The translations under genes were made by a program, and so were the position numbers. The notes beneath the pieces are model-generated. The model saw only the letters and a list, made by a program, of their open reading frames with translations, searched no databases and was not told where the DNA came from. From an uncultured Clostridium sp. (GTDB lineage Bacteria; Bacillota; Clostridia; UBA1212; UBA1255), in NCBI GenBank assembly GCA_900543695.1, contig UQSG01000024.1, positions 1 through 45,290 of the forward strand: a stretch of 45,290 nt of DNA, given 5' to 3'. Every line of letters starts with the position of its first letter. Position 1 is the first letter of the stretch. Below are positions 24,644 through 33,995 of this stretch, piece by piece.

Positions 24644-26926
24644 ATGGCCGGGAGAATTTCGGAATATTTTAAAATCAGGAAGCAGGAAAAGGAAGAATTC
24701 ATAGCGTTTCTGGAGGACGTGAAGCACAAAATATCCGTGGCGGGGCAGGAATATCAGGAGCTGTTCCGGAATCCGTCAGCTTATGTGGATGTCCGGAAGA
24801 CGGCAGAGTGGAAAAGCAGGTTCAGCCGCCTGCACGACGAGGCTTCCTCCTATTTGAAGAACGGCATGATCGAAAAGAAAAAACTGCCGCGGCGATACGA
24901 AGAGCCGTTCTCCGCAATCAATACGATGTATGCCAATATTGACCGGCGCCGTGCGGCGCATAATCGGAAAGCGCTCTCGGGCAGCAGGGCTGCCGCAGAG
25001 GAGGCCTTCCGCCGCGCGGTAAGCGGCAGAGCGCCCGCGGAATACCAGATCGAAGCCATTCTGTCAGAGAATCAGAATCTATTGATCAGCGGCGCTCCGT
25101 CGACCGGAAAATCCGCGGCGCTGAAAGCAAAGGCGGAATATCTTAAAAGCCGCGGGCTGCGGGAGGGCGAGGAGCTTGTATTCCTGCGGGGCGGCGATCT
25201 GCGCGGCTTTGCTTCCTTCGCGCGCAGCGTTTTGGCGCAGTGCGGCATGGCTCCGGCGGCCCCCGGGCAGGAAGCTCCCTGCGAGGAAGGCTTGGCGGAA
25301 ATGCTCCGGGGCTTTCTTGCGGAGAAGCAGTCCGAACCGTCCTATCGAAGCCGTCTGATCGATTACTACCTGAAATTTCACGCGGCAGGCCATACGGCAT
25401 TTGAGTTTGAGGATTACGGTGAATACCAGAAATATATCGCGCTGTATCCTCCCGTTTCCCTGAAAGGGGAACGTCTGAACTCCTACGAGGAGCTGGATAT
25501 CGCAAATTTTCTGTATGCGCTCGGTATCGAATACGAATATCATGCGCCGTTCCCGGAAGAGGTTATACTCCAGGGCGAGCGGACGAGATATAAGCCGGAT
25601 TTTACATTGAAAGATTATAAGGTCTGTATTAATGTGTATGAAATCGACGAGGAGGGAAATGCCGCAGGAAATGGCGCGCTTTCTTTCTCTGACAAAGAGA
25701 CTCTGTCGAAGCAGCTCCAGGAGCGTCTGGAAGAAATCCAGAAGATTCACGAGGAGGCAGAGCTCCCTTTGATTGCGTGTTTTTCCCGCGAAAAGCATTC
25801 CGGGAGCCTTCTGCCGCGGCTGCAGGCGGGACTCTCCGCATGCGGCGTGGCGTTCGATATCAAAAGCGACGACGTCCTTCTGGACGCGATTCTGGCTCTG
25901 GATCCCGCGTTTATAGACGTTCTTGCGGAAAGCATCCGCCGCAGCACCGAAACGATTCTCTCCTTAAACATGACGGAGGAGACGGTTCTTACGCTGAGCC
26001 GTACGAAAAGCAAGACGTCGGCACCCCTTTACAAACGGCACGAGCGTCTGCTTTCTCTGGTCCTTCCGTTTTATAATTACTATATCTCTCGTATGCCGTC
26101 TGACGATTACCGAATCATCGCGCGCGCTGCAAACGCGCTTTCCGACTATAAAGCAATGCTTGGATACCGCTATGTTTTTGTGGACGATCTGGAAAACATC
26201 AACGCCTGCGAGGCTCGCCTCATCATTGCGTTATCGCAGAACTGCGGCTGCGCCGTTGCCGCCGCAGGCTGCGACTGGTGCTCCGCCATCGGCTGGCACG
26301 GCGCTGATCCTTTGTATCTGCAGGATTTCGGCAGATTCTTCCCCGGCTTCGAGGAAATCGAATGCACGCGCGTATGGAATCTGTCGAAAGGGTTTTTCGG
26401 TAAAATCCAAGAGCTTGCGCTGGACGGAAACGGCTACGCCGGATACAGCCCGGTCTGTTCTTATTCAGACGAGGATAAAAACACCGTAAAAAAAATCGAA
26501 GCTCTCTGGCTTCACTATGACAGCGAGGCAGATGTACAGGAAAAATTCACGGCGCTGTTAGCGTCCTTGCCCGAAGACTGGTCCGTGCTGGTCGCCTGCC
26601 GCTACGAGCGGGACGTTCTGCAATTCTCCGGTCCTGCCGCCCGGCGGCAAAGCACCGACTGTATTCCAATCTTTCAGGCCTGGGACAAATACGACGCCGT
26701 CGTCTGGGTGAATACGAAATACACCGAATTCGGTTTCCCGGACGAAAGAATCTGCCTGAACGATCTGTCTGCCCTGCTGCTGCGCAGGCCGGACGCCTCA
26801 CAATATACCGCAGAACGAAATCTTTTGTGCCGTGCAATGTCTCTTGCCAAAAGCCGGTTTATTCTCCTTTGTGATTCAAATAACGCATCTGCTTACGTCG
26901 GCGGGCTCGGTCTGAGCGAGCGGTAG
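24644..26926 (+). CDS. UvrD-like superfamily 1 helicase homologue with degenerate motifs
   Basis: 760 aa. Walker A GAPSTGKS (residues 150-157) is intact. The insert at about 279-335 (SYEELDIANFLYALGIEYEY, then YKPDFTLKDYKVCINVYEID) resembles the nuclease-like insert of many UvrD-family helicases, but the usual acidic residue after the strand is Asn. Later motifs are recognisable yet altered: VFVDDLENI (511-519) where UvrD has DEFQD; GCDWCSAIGWHGADP (542-556) where the Gln of GDDWQS is Cys; AWDKYDAVV where KGLEFD is expected; and RAMSLAKSRF (730-739) where ALTRAKER supplies an arginine finger. Helicase activity is therefore doubtful, although ATP binding may remain. Its divergent partner is an AlbA_2 protein. 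Confidence 0.75.
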   Translation: MAGRISEYFKIRKQEKEEFIAFLEDVKHKISVAGQEYQELFRNPSAYVDVRKTAEWKSRFSRLHDEASSYLKNGMIEKKKLPRRYEEPFSAINTMYANIDRRRAAHNRKALSGSRAAAEEAFRRAVSGRAPAEYQIEAILSENQNLLISGAPSTGKSAALKAKAEYLKSRGLREGEELVFLRGGDLRGFASFARSVLAQCGMAPAAPGQEAPCEEGLAEMLRGFLAEKQSEPSYRSRLIDYYLKFHAAGHTAFEFEDYGEYQKYIALYPPVSLKGERLNSYEELDIANFLYALGIEYEYHAPFPEEVILQGERTRYKPDFTLKDYKVCINVYEIDEEGNAAGNGALSFSDKETLSKQLQERLEEIQKIHEEAELPLIACFSREKHSGSLLPRLQAGLSACGVAFDIKSDDVLLDAILALDPAFIDVLAESIRRSTETILSLNMTEETVLTLSRTKSKTSAPLYKRHERLLSLVLPFYNYYISRMPSDDYRIIARAANALSDYKAMLGYRYVFVDDLENINACEARLIIALSQNCGCAVAAAGCDWCSAIGWHGADPLYLQDFGRFFPGFEEIECTRVWNLSKGFFGKIQELALDGNGYAGYSPVCSYSDEDKNTVKKIEALWLHYDSEADVQEKFTALLASLPEDWSVLVACRYERDVLQFSGPAARRQSTDCIPIFQAWDKYDAVVWVNTKYTEFGFPDERICLNDLSALLLRRPDASQYTAERNLLCRAMSLAKSRFILLCDSNNASAYVGGLGLSER

Positions 26927-26929
26927 TGG

Positions 26930-26975
26930 AAACGGGCGGCCGTTCGGGACAGAACCGCCGCCCCGTTATATTTTT
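26930..26975. terminator. Hairpin terminator between convergent genes
   Basis: AACGGG-CGGC (from 26931) pairs with GCCG-CCCCGTT (26957-26967), with an inner GTTC/GAAC pairing, followed on the plus strand by ATATTTTTATTT. It serves the UvrD-like gene and possibly also the GH-like gene on the other strand. Confidence 0.65.
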
Positions 26976-29739
26976 ATTTCCTCCGCCTTCGTGCGAAGAA
27001 GCAGACGCCGCCGCAGGCCAGCAATACGGCCGCGGCCAGGCAGATACACAGCACCGTGATCCAGGACAGGCGCCCGCCCGTTTTCGCCGCCGGAAGCTTC
27101 TCTGTGGTATAAAGAAATTGAAACCGGTCGTTCGGCGCCGTATCCCCGAGATCCATAAAGCGCATCACATCGCCGTCCGATACGGAAGCGTCCGCCCATT
27201 TAAACGCAAACCGCTTGAAATCCGCGTTCGGCGCGGCTTTCCGTATCACTTCCTTTGCAGCTTTGATTGTAAGGCTGTTTGTCCCGAGCAGATATTCCGC
27301 GCTGCCGATCGTTTCAAACTTCCAGCCGTTGTCCACAAAGCGTTCCACGGAAACCGTCTCACCGTCCCGGCTTCTGTTCAGAATCAGATCATACCCCTCC
27401 CAGCCGGTAGACGGATCGTTGTCGATATCCAAATACAGATTCATCCATACCTCGTCATTCTCCGCGACGATTTCATTGACCGTCGTAATATGAAAGTACA
27501 GAAATTCGCTGTCCTGCGTGACCTTTGCTGTGTCCAGATCGTTTCTGCCGGAGCTGTTCTGGTAACGGTATTCACTCTGGAACGAAATCTGGTTCCGGAA
27601 CGCCGTATCTCCGATCGTATCCGTGTAAGCCGGCGACACGCGTTCCCATTCCGCCGCGTCGGCTTCCGCATCCCGCATAGAAATTTCCGCGCCTCCGCCG
27701 TCCGCTGCCGGCACCGCGTCCATTCCCTTAAAGAGGCGGATATACCGAACCATCTGATAATAATAATTGTCTCCGAACCCGACGCCGTCGCGGATTTTCA
27801 TCGGCTCTCCGTCGCGGCTGTATTCCGGCGTAAACTGATCGACCAGGTAGCGGCCGGGCGTCAGCGTTCCGCCCGTCAGCTGCTCCGGATTCGGCGAATC
27901 GTGCACGCCGGCGTACCATTCATTCCAGCCTGTAATCATGATCACTTGAGGATCCTGCTTCAGCGCGTATTCAAACTGCTCTTCAAAGAGCAGCCCATAT
28001 TGCGCCTTCCCGTAGGAAAAGCCGAAATCCCCGTTGCGGTCGTATTCCGCGTTTCCGTTTACGTAGCTTCTCCCCTTGTTGGTATGAGCATGCACGCCCA
28101 TGGTAACCGCCATCTGCTCCCGGCTGCCGCTGAAATCCGTGCCGTAGGGCTGCGGGGATTCCGACAGCCAATCCCAATAGCCGTCATGCTTGTCGGACTG
28201 CCAGGCCCAGCACTTCCGCACCGTGAACTGCGACAAATCCTCGGCAAACTGTCCGCTTTCATAATAATCCCGAACCCTTCTGTCCTTTCGGACCGCCGCA
28301 TAGAACGCCTCCTCCGTCTGCGGCGTCGTGCCGGTTGCAGCGCTCCAGGTCTCGCCGCCGGGCGTATCGTTGTTGCCCAGAATCAGCGGCTTCCCTTCCC
28401 ACTGAAAGAACAGCTCTTCATATTCCGGCTTGGAATAAATCGAGTCCATCAGCGTATATAAGTCTATTACAAGCGTAGACGGCATATCGCCCGTCATGCA
28501 GACAATCTGCGGCGTCTGTCCGCCCTCCTTCCGGATCTGCAGCCACGTATCGAAAAGAAGCACGTGCGCTTTTTCATAAACGTTTGCATTCGACATGTCC
28601 AGGAAAATAAAATCCACTCCCGCCTGCTGCAGCATATAGGCGTGCTTCCGGTAGACCCACTCATCTGTATTAATATAATAACCGAAAAACGGCTCCGCCC
28701 AGTATCCTCCCGGCGACGTTTTAATGTGCTCTTTAATATAATCCACGCCGTAATTTAAATACATCCGCGTAAAATCCCGCACCTCGCGCGGCGCTCCCGT
28801 ATATTCATTGCACAGAAAGTAGAACAGGCCGACGTATTTATCTTCCCGTTTATTTCCTGTCTCGCTGTTTGTCGGCGTAATTCTGCCCAAATCGTCGGCG
28901 GCGATCCAGGAGCTGTAATCCACGGCGCGCTGCTGCGCCTCGGGAAGCGAGAAATCGAGCTCGTATCTGTTATAGCTCAAATTGTCCAGCGCCCCGTCGA
29001 AGGACTTCAGTGAAACCGTGAAGTATCCGTTCAGCGGGATATTGTTATGCGGCACAGCCTCTGCCAGCGCGCTTCCCTCCCCATCAAAAACGGAAATATC
29101 GTTTTCATTGTAGGCTACGGACAGAAGAAGCCGTCTGGATTCGCCCGCCGTCAGATACAGAGAGAGAGCCTCATGGGTATCCGTAAATTCAAACGACGCT
29201 TCCGCAGGCGCGCCGGCTTCACCATACGGCGAGAGCTCCAGATCGACGCCGCTGCTCTGCTCTTCAATCTGGATTGTATTGTCCCGGAACGTGAACCAGA
29301 TGCCGGAATCTGTCTTTTTATCGGTTTCGAGGATCTTGCGCAGCCCGACCTCAACGCTGCCGCTTCCAAAAAGCAGGTCGAAGCGGATCACCGAAGCCTC
29401 CGCGCCGTAATCGTCACCCGGCATAAAACGGCCGGTAAAATCAATTGACTTCTTGTTCGGATAGAAGCGGCCGTCTCGGATTTCCCCCGCAGTGGAGCTC
29501 GAAATACGCCAGCCATTTTCATCGCTGTTATAATCCTTCAGGCTCTTATCTCCGCTGAAGTCCGCAAGGAAAAGCTGCTCCGACGCGATGCGGTATGCCT
29601 TCCTCCCGTTTTCCACAAATGCTCCCGCCTTTGCGTCCTCCGCCCGGATTTCCGGGTTTCGGCGCAGCGAAACGATTACATATGCGGATACGAGCACAAA
29701 TACAAAAACAATTAAATAAATACACGCTCGTTTATCCAT
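26974..29739 (-). CDS. Surface-anchored glycoside-hydrolase-like protein with CBM9-like domain
   Basis: 921 aa. An N-terminal hydrophobic helix (about 5-24) and a C-terminal helix (about 893-915) followed by RRRRK show an extracytoplasmic membrane-tethered protein. Residues about 50-300 are beta-rich. The middle (about 320-690) has a TIM-barrel character, with YWAEPFFGYY, AGVDFIFLDMSN and MITGWNEWYAG, like GH71/GH99-type and DUF5010-type enzymes, though I cannot fix the family. Residues about 700-880 resemble a CBM9/DOMON-like domain (LYFHI, MNLYLDIDNDPSTGWEGYDL). GGAGG lies 5 nt from ATG. It has its own promoter downstream of a terminator, so it is a separate unit from the DUF4838 operon. 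Confidence 0.75.
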   Translation of the reverse strand: MDKRACIYLIVFVFVLVSAYVIVSLRRNPEIRAEDAKAGAFVENGRKAYRIASEQLFLADFSGDKSLKDYNSDENGWRISSSTAGEIRDGRFYPNKKSIDFTGRFMPGDDYGAEASVIRFDLLFGSGSVEVGLRKILETDKKTDSGIWFTFRDNTIQIEEQSSGVDLELSPYGEAGAPAEASFEFTDTHEALSLYLTAGESRRLLLSVAYNENDISVFDGEGSALAEAVPHNNIPLNGYFTVSLKSFDGALDNLSYNRYELDFSLPEAQQRAVDYSSWIAADDLGRITPTNSETGNKREDKYVGLFYFLCNEYTGAPREVRDFTRMYLNYGVDYIKEHIKTSPGGYWAEPFFGYYINTDEWVYRKHAYMLQQAGVDFIFLDMSNANVYEKAHVLLFDTWLQIRKEGGQTPQIVCMTGDMPSTLVIDLYTLMDSIYSKPEYEELFFQWEGKPLILGNNDTPGGETWSAATGTTPQTEEAFYAAVRKDRRVRDYYESGQFAEDLSQFTVRKCWAWQSDKHDGYWDWLSESPQPYGTDFSGSREQMAVTMGVHAHTNKGRSYVNGNAEYDRNGDFGFSYGKAQYGLLFEEQFEYALKQDPQVIMITGWNEWYAGVHDSPNPEQLTGGTLTPGRYLVDQFTPEYSRDGEPMKIRDGVGFGDNYYYQMVRYIRLFKGMDAVPAADGGGAEISMRDAEADAAEWERVSPAYTDTIGDTAFRNQISFQSEYRYQNSSGRNDLDTAKVTQDSEFLYFHITTVNEIVAENDEVWMNLYLDIDNDPSTGWEGYDLILNRSRDGETVSVERFVDNGWKFETIGSAEYLLGTNSLTIKAAKEVIRKAAPNADFKRFAFKWADASVSDGDVMRFMDLGDTAPNDRFQFLYTTEKLPAAKTGGRLSWITVLCICLAAAVLLACGGVCFFARRRRK

Positions 29740-29768
29740 AATAGCCTCCGGTCTCAGAATTTGACCAT

Positions 29769-29777
29769 ATTATAACA
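29769..29777 (-). promoter_or_regulatory. Extended -10 promoter of the GH-like gene
   Basis: On the minus strand, TG-T-TATAAT; no good -35 at 16-18 bp. Confidence 0.5.
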
Positions 29778-29805
29778 TATCGTCAATACAAATGTCTGTT
29801 TTTTT

Positions 29806-29848
29806 AAAAAAATCCTCCCGGAGGCATGCTGCCATTTATCCGGGAGGA
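29806..29848 (-). terminator. Terminator of the surface-glycan operon
   Basis: On the minus strand, TCCTCCCGG pairs exactly with CCGGGAGGA (plus positions 29840-29848 and 29813-29821) and is followed by seven T. Confidence 0.88.
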
Positions 29849-29908
29849 CATCAGTCATCGATCCAGCTTACATAAAATTTTATCGTCTTACTGTAGTATC
29901 CAAAGGGA

Positions 29909-31756
29909 TCACGAAATCCACGGGACGTTTGCGCCCTCGCTCGTACGCAGCACGCCAAGCTCATTGCAATCTGCGTAAAATGCGTTTTCCAGCGCGCTGT
30001 AATTTGCCGCGTCCGCAAACTCGCCGCGCTGCGACCGCATCTTATACCATCGCCACTGCAGCTCCGAGCGTCTCACATGCGCAAGCTGCGTATCCGATAC
30101 CGCCGCCTTCGCTTCCTCCCAAAGTCCGTCCAGCATAGCCAGATCCTCATCCGAAATCAGCCCTTCGAACAGCGCCGGCGCCTGCACTACAAGATTAAAG
30201 CACTTGCCGCTGTCGGCAATCACCTTATGAATATAATCAATATACGACTGCACGCTGCCGGCCGCTTTTCCGTAATACGCTTCCATGAATTCCTGAGTAT
30301 GCACGGCGAGATCCGTATATGGATCCCACAGCAGCTTGGCAAGCAGATACGCGCGAAGCTCGCCGAATTCTCCGCTCTTGCCTTCCTGATAGTTCCCCTG
30401 CTCGAAGACGCCTTTTACGTTATTCTCGGCAAAGAACTGAACGGTGCCCTGCAGAGAATTCAGATTTGGGAACGGACAGAGGTATTCGGCAAAATCCGTC
30501 GTGTAATCCCAGATATAGATTCTGTCGCTGATTTTGGCCCATCTTCTGATCACGGTAGAAATATTACCGGAGCTGCTGCACTCCCCGATTGCATGCGCGC
30601 TGCAGACGCCGGTGCAGACGCGCACAATCACATTGTCCCGCGGCTCCGTCTTTCTCGGCGGCTCTATGGAGTACTGATATGCAAGCGTATCTACCGCCAC
30701 ATCCGGGAATTCGTCCTTAATCGCGTCCGCCACGGCGTTGACAAACCGGATCAGCGTTCCGGAATTGGAGCGTTCCTCCTTATTGACCTCGGAGCATTTT
30801 TCGCAGGTGCAATAAGAATTAATCACGTAAGAATCGTCCTGAGAAACGGACACGATCTTCGCATTGGGATTGGCTCGCAGCCATTCCCGGACCTTGTCGA
30901 TCGTAATCTGCAGCACGTCAGGATTCGTCAGGCAAAGCTGGCTGTACAGGTACTCTGACGTTCTCTTCCCGTCGATTTCCGAATAATATTCGGGATGCTC
31001 CTCGAAATATTCCTCGGGCGGCACCAGATAGTGGAACGTATGGACAAAATGATCTCCTGCATATTCGAGCCCGTTGCCGTATGCATCAGAGATTATCCGT
31101 CCGTTTTCCCCGCTGACGACGCTGCCATTCAGGCGCATTTTGGCGCTGATCACCTCGTCAAAGGTACACGTCCAGAACAGATCCCGGTATTCAAACGCCG
31201 GCTTTTCTTTCGTAGTCTGCGTAGTGTCAAGCGTAAGCGTCTCGACGGATGGAACCACCTCCGTATCCGTGCTGAAGAACCGGCAGCCGAGCTGCTCCAG
31301 AAAATCGTATACGCCATACAGTGTGCCGCGTACTTCGCCGCCGGCAATGATCAGCTTTTTTCCGGCCCATTTGATTTCAAAGCCATCCGTTCCCAGCTCC
31401 TCACGGTCTACAGAGTAGCCTCCGTTTTCTTCCCGATTTGTTTTCCCGACCAGAATCTCATATTCTCCCTCGGGCTCTGAGGCATCGTCCGCAAGCCACA
31501 GCTCTGCTCCGGTCATCTTCTTCAAGTATTTCTGCAGCTCCTTTGCCGCAGTCTTCTCCGAGGCGGCCGCGTCCTTCCCATAGATGATCGCGTAATTGCT
31601 CTTGCCCTCCCAGACAAGATTTGCCTGCTGCTCCGACTCCGCCTCCGGGATCTCATAATATTTTCTCTGTTTTCCGGCGCATGCGCACATTACAGTCACT
31701 CCAATCAAAGTCAAAAGAAATGCGATAAAAACTTTTCCTTTGGTTTTCAGGCTCAT
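29909..31756 (-). CDS. DUF4838 lipoprotein-like protein (GH67-related N-domain)
   Basis: 615 aa. The N-terminus is a signal peptide ending in MCAC, a weak lipobox, so a lipoprotein is likely but not certain. Residues about 45-170 (TAAKELQKYLKKMTGAELWL, LGTDGFEI, then GTLYGVYDFLEQLGCRFF) resemble the N-terminal domain of GH67 alpha-glucuronidases. The DUF4838 core (about 200-480) includes SQDD and the CTCEKCSE cysteine cluster typical of that family. A glycan-processing role outside the cell is inferred. The ribosome binding site GGAGG lies in the last codons of the upstream gene, 3 bp away, so the two are coupled. Confidence 0.85.
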   Translation of the reverse strand: MSLKTKGKVFIAFLLTLIGVTVMCACAGKQRKYYEIPEAESEQQANLVWEGKSNYAIIYGKDAAASEKTAAKELQKYLKKMTGAELWLADDASEPEGEYEILVGKTNREENGGYSVDREELGTDGFEIKWAGKKLIIAGGEVRGTLYGVYDFLEQLGCRFFSTDTEVVPSVETLTLDTTQTTKEKPAFEYRDLFWTCTFDEVISAKMRLNGSVVSGENGRIISDAYGNGLEYAGDHFVHTFHYLVPPEEYFEEHPEYYSEIDGKRTSEYLYSQLCLTNPDVLQITIDKVREWLRANPNAKIVSVSQDDSYVINSYCTCEKCSEVNKEERSNSGTLIRFVNAVADAIKDEFPDVAVDTLAYQYSIEPPRKTEPRDNVIVRVCTGVCSAHAIGECSSSGNISTVIRRWAKISDRIYIWDYTTDFAEYLCPFPNLNSLQGTVQFFAENNVKGVFEQGNYQEGKSGEFGELRAYLLAKLLWDPYTDLAVHTQEFMEAYYGKAAGSVQSYIDYIHKVIADSGKCFNLVVQAPALFEGLISDEDLAMLDGLWEEAKAAVSDTQLAHVRRSELQWRWYKMRSQRGEFADAANYSALENAFYADCNELGVLRTSEGANVPWIS

Positions 31757-31759
31757 CCC

Positions 31760-32776
31760 TTATTCCTCCGTTACTGCGTGCCTCCTGCGGCGAAGAATTG
31801 TACCCGCTGCGGCCGCGGCGAAAACAAGCGTGAGCGCTCCTGCGCAGACGGAAGAATCTCCCGTTTCGACCGGCGGTTCGGGCTCGGGCTCAGGCTCTGG
31901 CTCAGGATCTGGATCAGTAACAGACGGATCCTCCGCCTTCTCCAGCGTAATTTCCTTGAAATAGGTCGGCGTATCTCCGCGCACCCCAATTCCCGCGCAG
32001 TAATTTTCCGACACAAGTCTCGCGTTATCGATTGACAGAAGGACTTCTCCCTCCGCATTCTTAACTACGGCAGTTTTGTAAAATTCAAACGGCAATTCGG
32101 CTCTGCCGTCATCGTAGGTGCCTGGATTCGACATTTCTACCGTCGCAAGCAGCTGGTCGTTCAGCGTAAATGTCACGGTTTTCCCATCGTCCTTCATAAC
32201 AAGCCTATTATATTCCGTGGCGTCAAACGTCCCGTTATATGACAGCCTGCAGATGCTCGTGGAGATGCGGCGGCCGTCGTCCTGATAATTTTTGATTCTG
32301 AGATCGATGCCGTCTTCCTCTATCGCAATCGTCATACCGCTGCCGCCAAGGCCCATGGAACCGTTCGCGCCGTCGTATGCGTCAACCTCGAAATTCGGAA
32401 ACAGGGAATCCTTTACAATCCCGCTGCGGATAAAAATTCCCAGCATCCAGGATGGCTTTTCCACCGTGCGGAACACCGTTTCAAATGTGTACGGCGTTTC
32501 AAGCGTTTTTTCAGAGCTCATATGCACATACTTGTCGAGAAGCAGAGCTTTTCCGTTTTCCCCATCGTCTGCAATCTCAGCAACCGTTTCTCCAAGTCCT
32601 GCGTAAAAGTACCATTCCTCCATCAAATTGCTCAGCTCTGCAATTTTCGTGCCCGCCGCCGCTTCCTCGAACGTCACTGCGGACGCATAAATCGGACAGA
32701 TGCTCAGGCACAGCGCAAGGACTGTGCATAAAAGAAACCTTTTTTTCTTACCAAACAGCTTTTTCATTTTCATCAT
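31760..32776 (-). CDS. Cell-wall-anchored lectin-like surface protein A
   Basis: 338 aa. Signal peptide with YASA cleavage region (about residue 32), a concanavalin-like beta domain (about 35-285), a (D/E)P repeat spacer, and a C-terminus PVETGD-hydrophobic helix-RRRRH, which resembles a sortase sorting signal although the canonical Leu before Pro is not in place. The central part (GLGGSGMTI, RIKNYQDDGR, FYKTAVVKNAEGE) is clearly paralogous to the next gene. Three in-frame ATG codons lie near AGGAGG; the second or third (32773, 32767) has better spacing than the first. Ligand unknown; binding of a surface glycan is inferred from context. Confidence 0.8.
   Translation of the reverse strand: MMKMKKLFGKKKRFLLCTVLALCLSICPIYASAVTFEEAAAGTKIAELSNLMEEWYFYAGLGETVAEIADDGENGKALLLDKYVHMSSEKTLETPYTFETVFRTVEKPSWMLGIFIRSGIVKDSLFPNFEVDAYDGANGSMGLGGSGMTIAIEEDGIDLRIKNYQDDGRRISTSICRLSYNGTFDATEYNRLVMKDDGKTVTFTLNDQLLATVEMSNPGTYDDGRAELPFEFYKTAVVKNAEGEVLLSIDNARLVSENYCAGIGVRGDTPTYFKEITLEKAEDPSVTDPDPEPEPEPEPEPPVETGDSSVCAGALTLVFAAAAAGTILRRRRHAVTEE
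31875..31916. repeat. Hexanucleotide repeat coding for a (D/E)P spacer
   Basis: Seven tandem imperfect copies of GG(C/A/T)TC(A/G/T) on the plus strand encode seven Asp-Pro or Glu-Pro units on the minus strand. Such tracts change copy number by slippage without shifting frame. Confidence 0.85.
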
Positions 32777-32787
32777 TCCTCCTGTTT

Positions 32788-33909
32788 TTATTTTTCTCTG
32801 TTTTTATTCTTTTTTCGAACAATAACCGTTATAATCAAAATGATCGCTGCTGCCGCAGCCGCCGCAATTACGGCCCAGAGGATCCATCCGGAATCCGACG
32901 GTTCCTCTTCCTGAGGCGCGTTCGTGGCCGCCGGTTTTACCGTAGATGTCGTATCGGGCTTTTCCGTAGAAGCGTTTGCTGTCGGAGCCGCCGTTTCCTC
33001 CGGCTCTTCCGTGGGATCCGGCTGCTCTTCTTCATAGCTGATAACGATGTTGTCAATGTCAAGCTTGCCATTACGCACTCCTATAGCCGACATATACTCT
33101 TCCGCCACAACGCGCGCATTGTTGATCTTTACAACCTCCTCCCCAGCCGCATTCTTCAGCACAGCCGTCTTGTAATACACAAAATCAACAGGCGGCTTCT
33201 CCGTATCCGTTTCGTAAGTACCGATGTCCGAAAGCTCTACCGTGGCAAGCAGTTTTTCGTTGATACTGATTACAATGCGCGTGCCCTCATCGGCAATCGT
33301 TATTTTATTAAAATTTTCAGCAGGGCTCTGATATCCCTCAATCCCTGTAAAATCATAATACGTGTTGGAAACGTGCGAGCCGTCGTCCTGATAATTTTTT
33401 ATGTTCACACGCACGCCGTCTGTCATGAGATGAACGCTGATGCCGCTGCCGCCGATGCCGGATTCGCCGTTCTTGCCTTCCTGCTCGGCATACCAGTCCC
33501 ATTCATAGAACGGGAACTTTTCAGCCGGATTTCTGCCTGAGCGGACAAAGAACCCGACCAGAGCGCCGTCTCCGGTTCTTGCATCAACGGAGAAGGTATA
33601 TCCCTCATCAAACAGATCATAGGAATAAATTTCATAAAAGCCTTCTATATGAAGGTATTTTCCTTCGTTCTCTTCCATCACAACAGCCGTGGCTGCATCG
33701 TTCCCCTTTTCGTTTATCCAGTCGATTGCAAAATCCAATGTGTTTGCGGCATCGGTACCGACATCATCCTCCTCGAAGCTGCCGTCGGTAGCAATCGTCT
33801 CCGTCGCCGCGGTTCCTCTGATTCCCCAAGAAAACAGCAGAAAGAATGCTAATAGAAAGGCTGTCAATCCTGCTGTCCTGCGCTTTACGCAGCATAAAGT
33901 GTTTTTCAT
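32788..33909 (-). CDS. Membrane-anchored lectin-like surface protein B
   Basis: 373 aa from the ATG at 33909, which is 8 nt from AGGAGG; an in-frame ATG 6 bp upstream is too close. A signal peptide (cleavage near GTAA) precedes a beta domain paralogous to protein A (GIGGSGISVHL, NIKNYQDDGSH, YYKTAVLKNAAGEE), then a Thr/Pro/Glu-rich linker (about 280-335), a transmembrane helix (about 340-362) and a basic tail, but no sorting motif. It is thus membrane- rather than wall-anchored, and sits 11 bp before protein A. Confidence 0.8.
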   Translation of the reverse strand: MKNTLCCVKRRTAGLTAFLLAFFLLFSWGIRGTAATETIATDGSFEEDDVGTDAANTLDFAIDWINEKGNDAATAVVMEENEGKYLHIEGFYEIYSYDLFDEGYTFSVDARTGDGALVGFFVRSGRNPAEKFPFYEWDWYAEQEGKNGESGIGGSGISVHLMTDGVRVNIKNYQDDGSHVSNTYYDFTGIEGYQSPAENFNKITIADEGTRIVISINEKLLATVELSDIGTYETDTEKPPVDFVYYKTAVLKNAAGEEVVKINNARVVAEEYMSAIGVRNGKLDIDNIVISYEEEQPDPTEEPEETAAPTANASTEKPDTTSTVKPAATNAPQEEEPSDSGWILWAVIAAAAAAAIILIITVIVRKKNKNREK

Positions 33910-33995
33910 GCTCATATCCTCCTTTTTTACAATACAATCTATAAGGCTACAAAAAATTCTTTTTCTGTTTTTTCAGCCAGGCGCGCTTTGCTTTG

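Noticed and set aside
26926..28461. 511-codon plus-strand open frame antisense to the GH-like gene
   Set aside because: The minus-strand gene has clear domains and a ribosome binding site; the antisense translation is Arg/Pro-rich without motifs, a product of the base composition.
30077..30958. 293-codon plus-strand open frame antisense to the DUF4838 gene
   Set aside because: No family character or start signal; shadow of the real gene.
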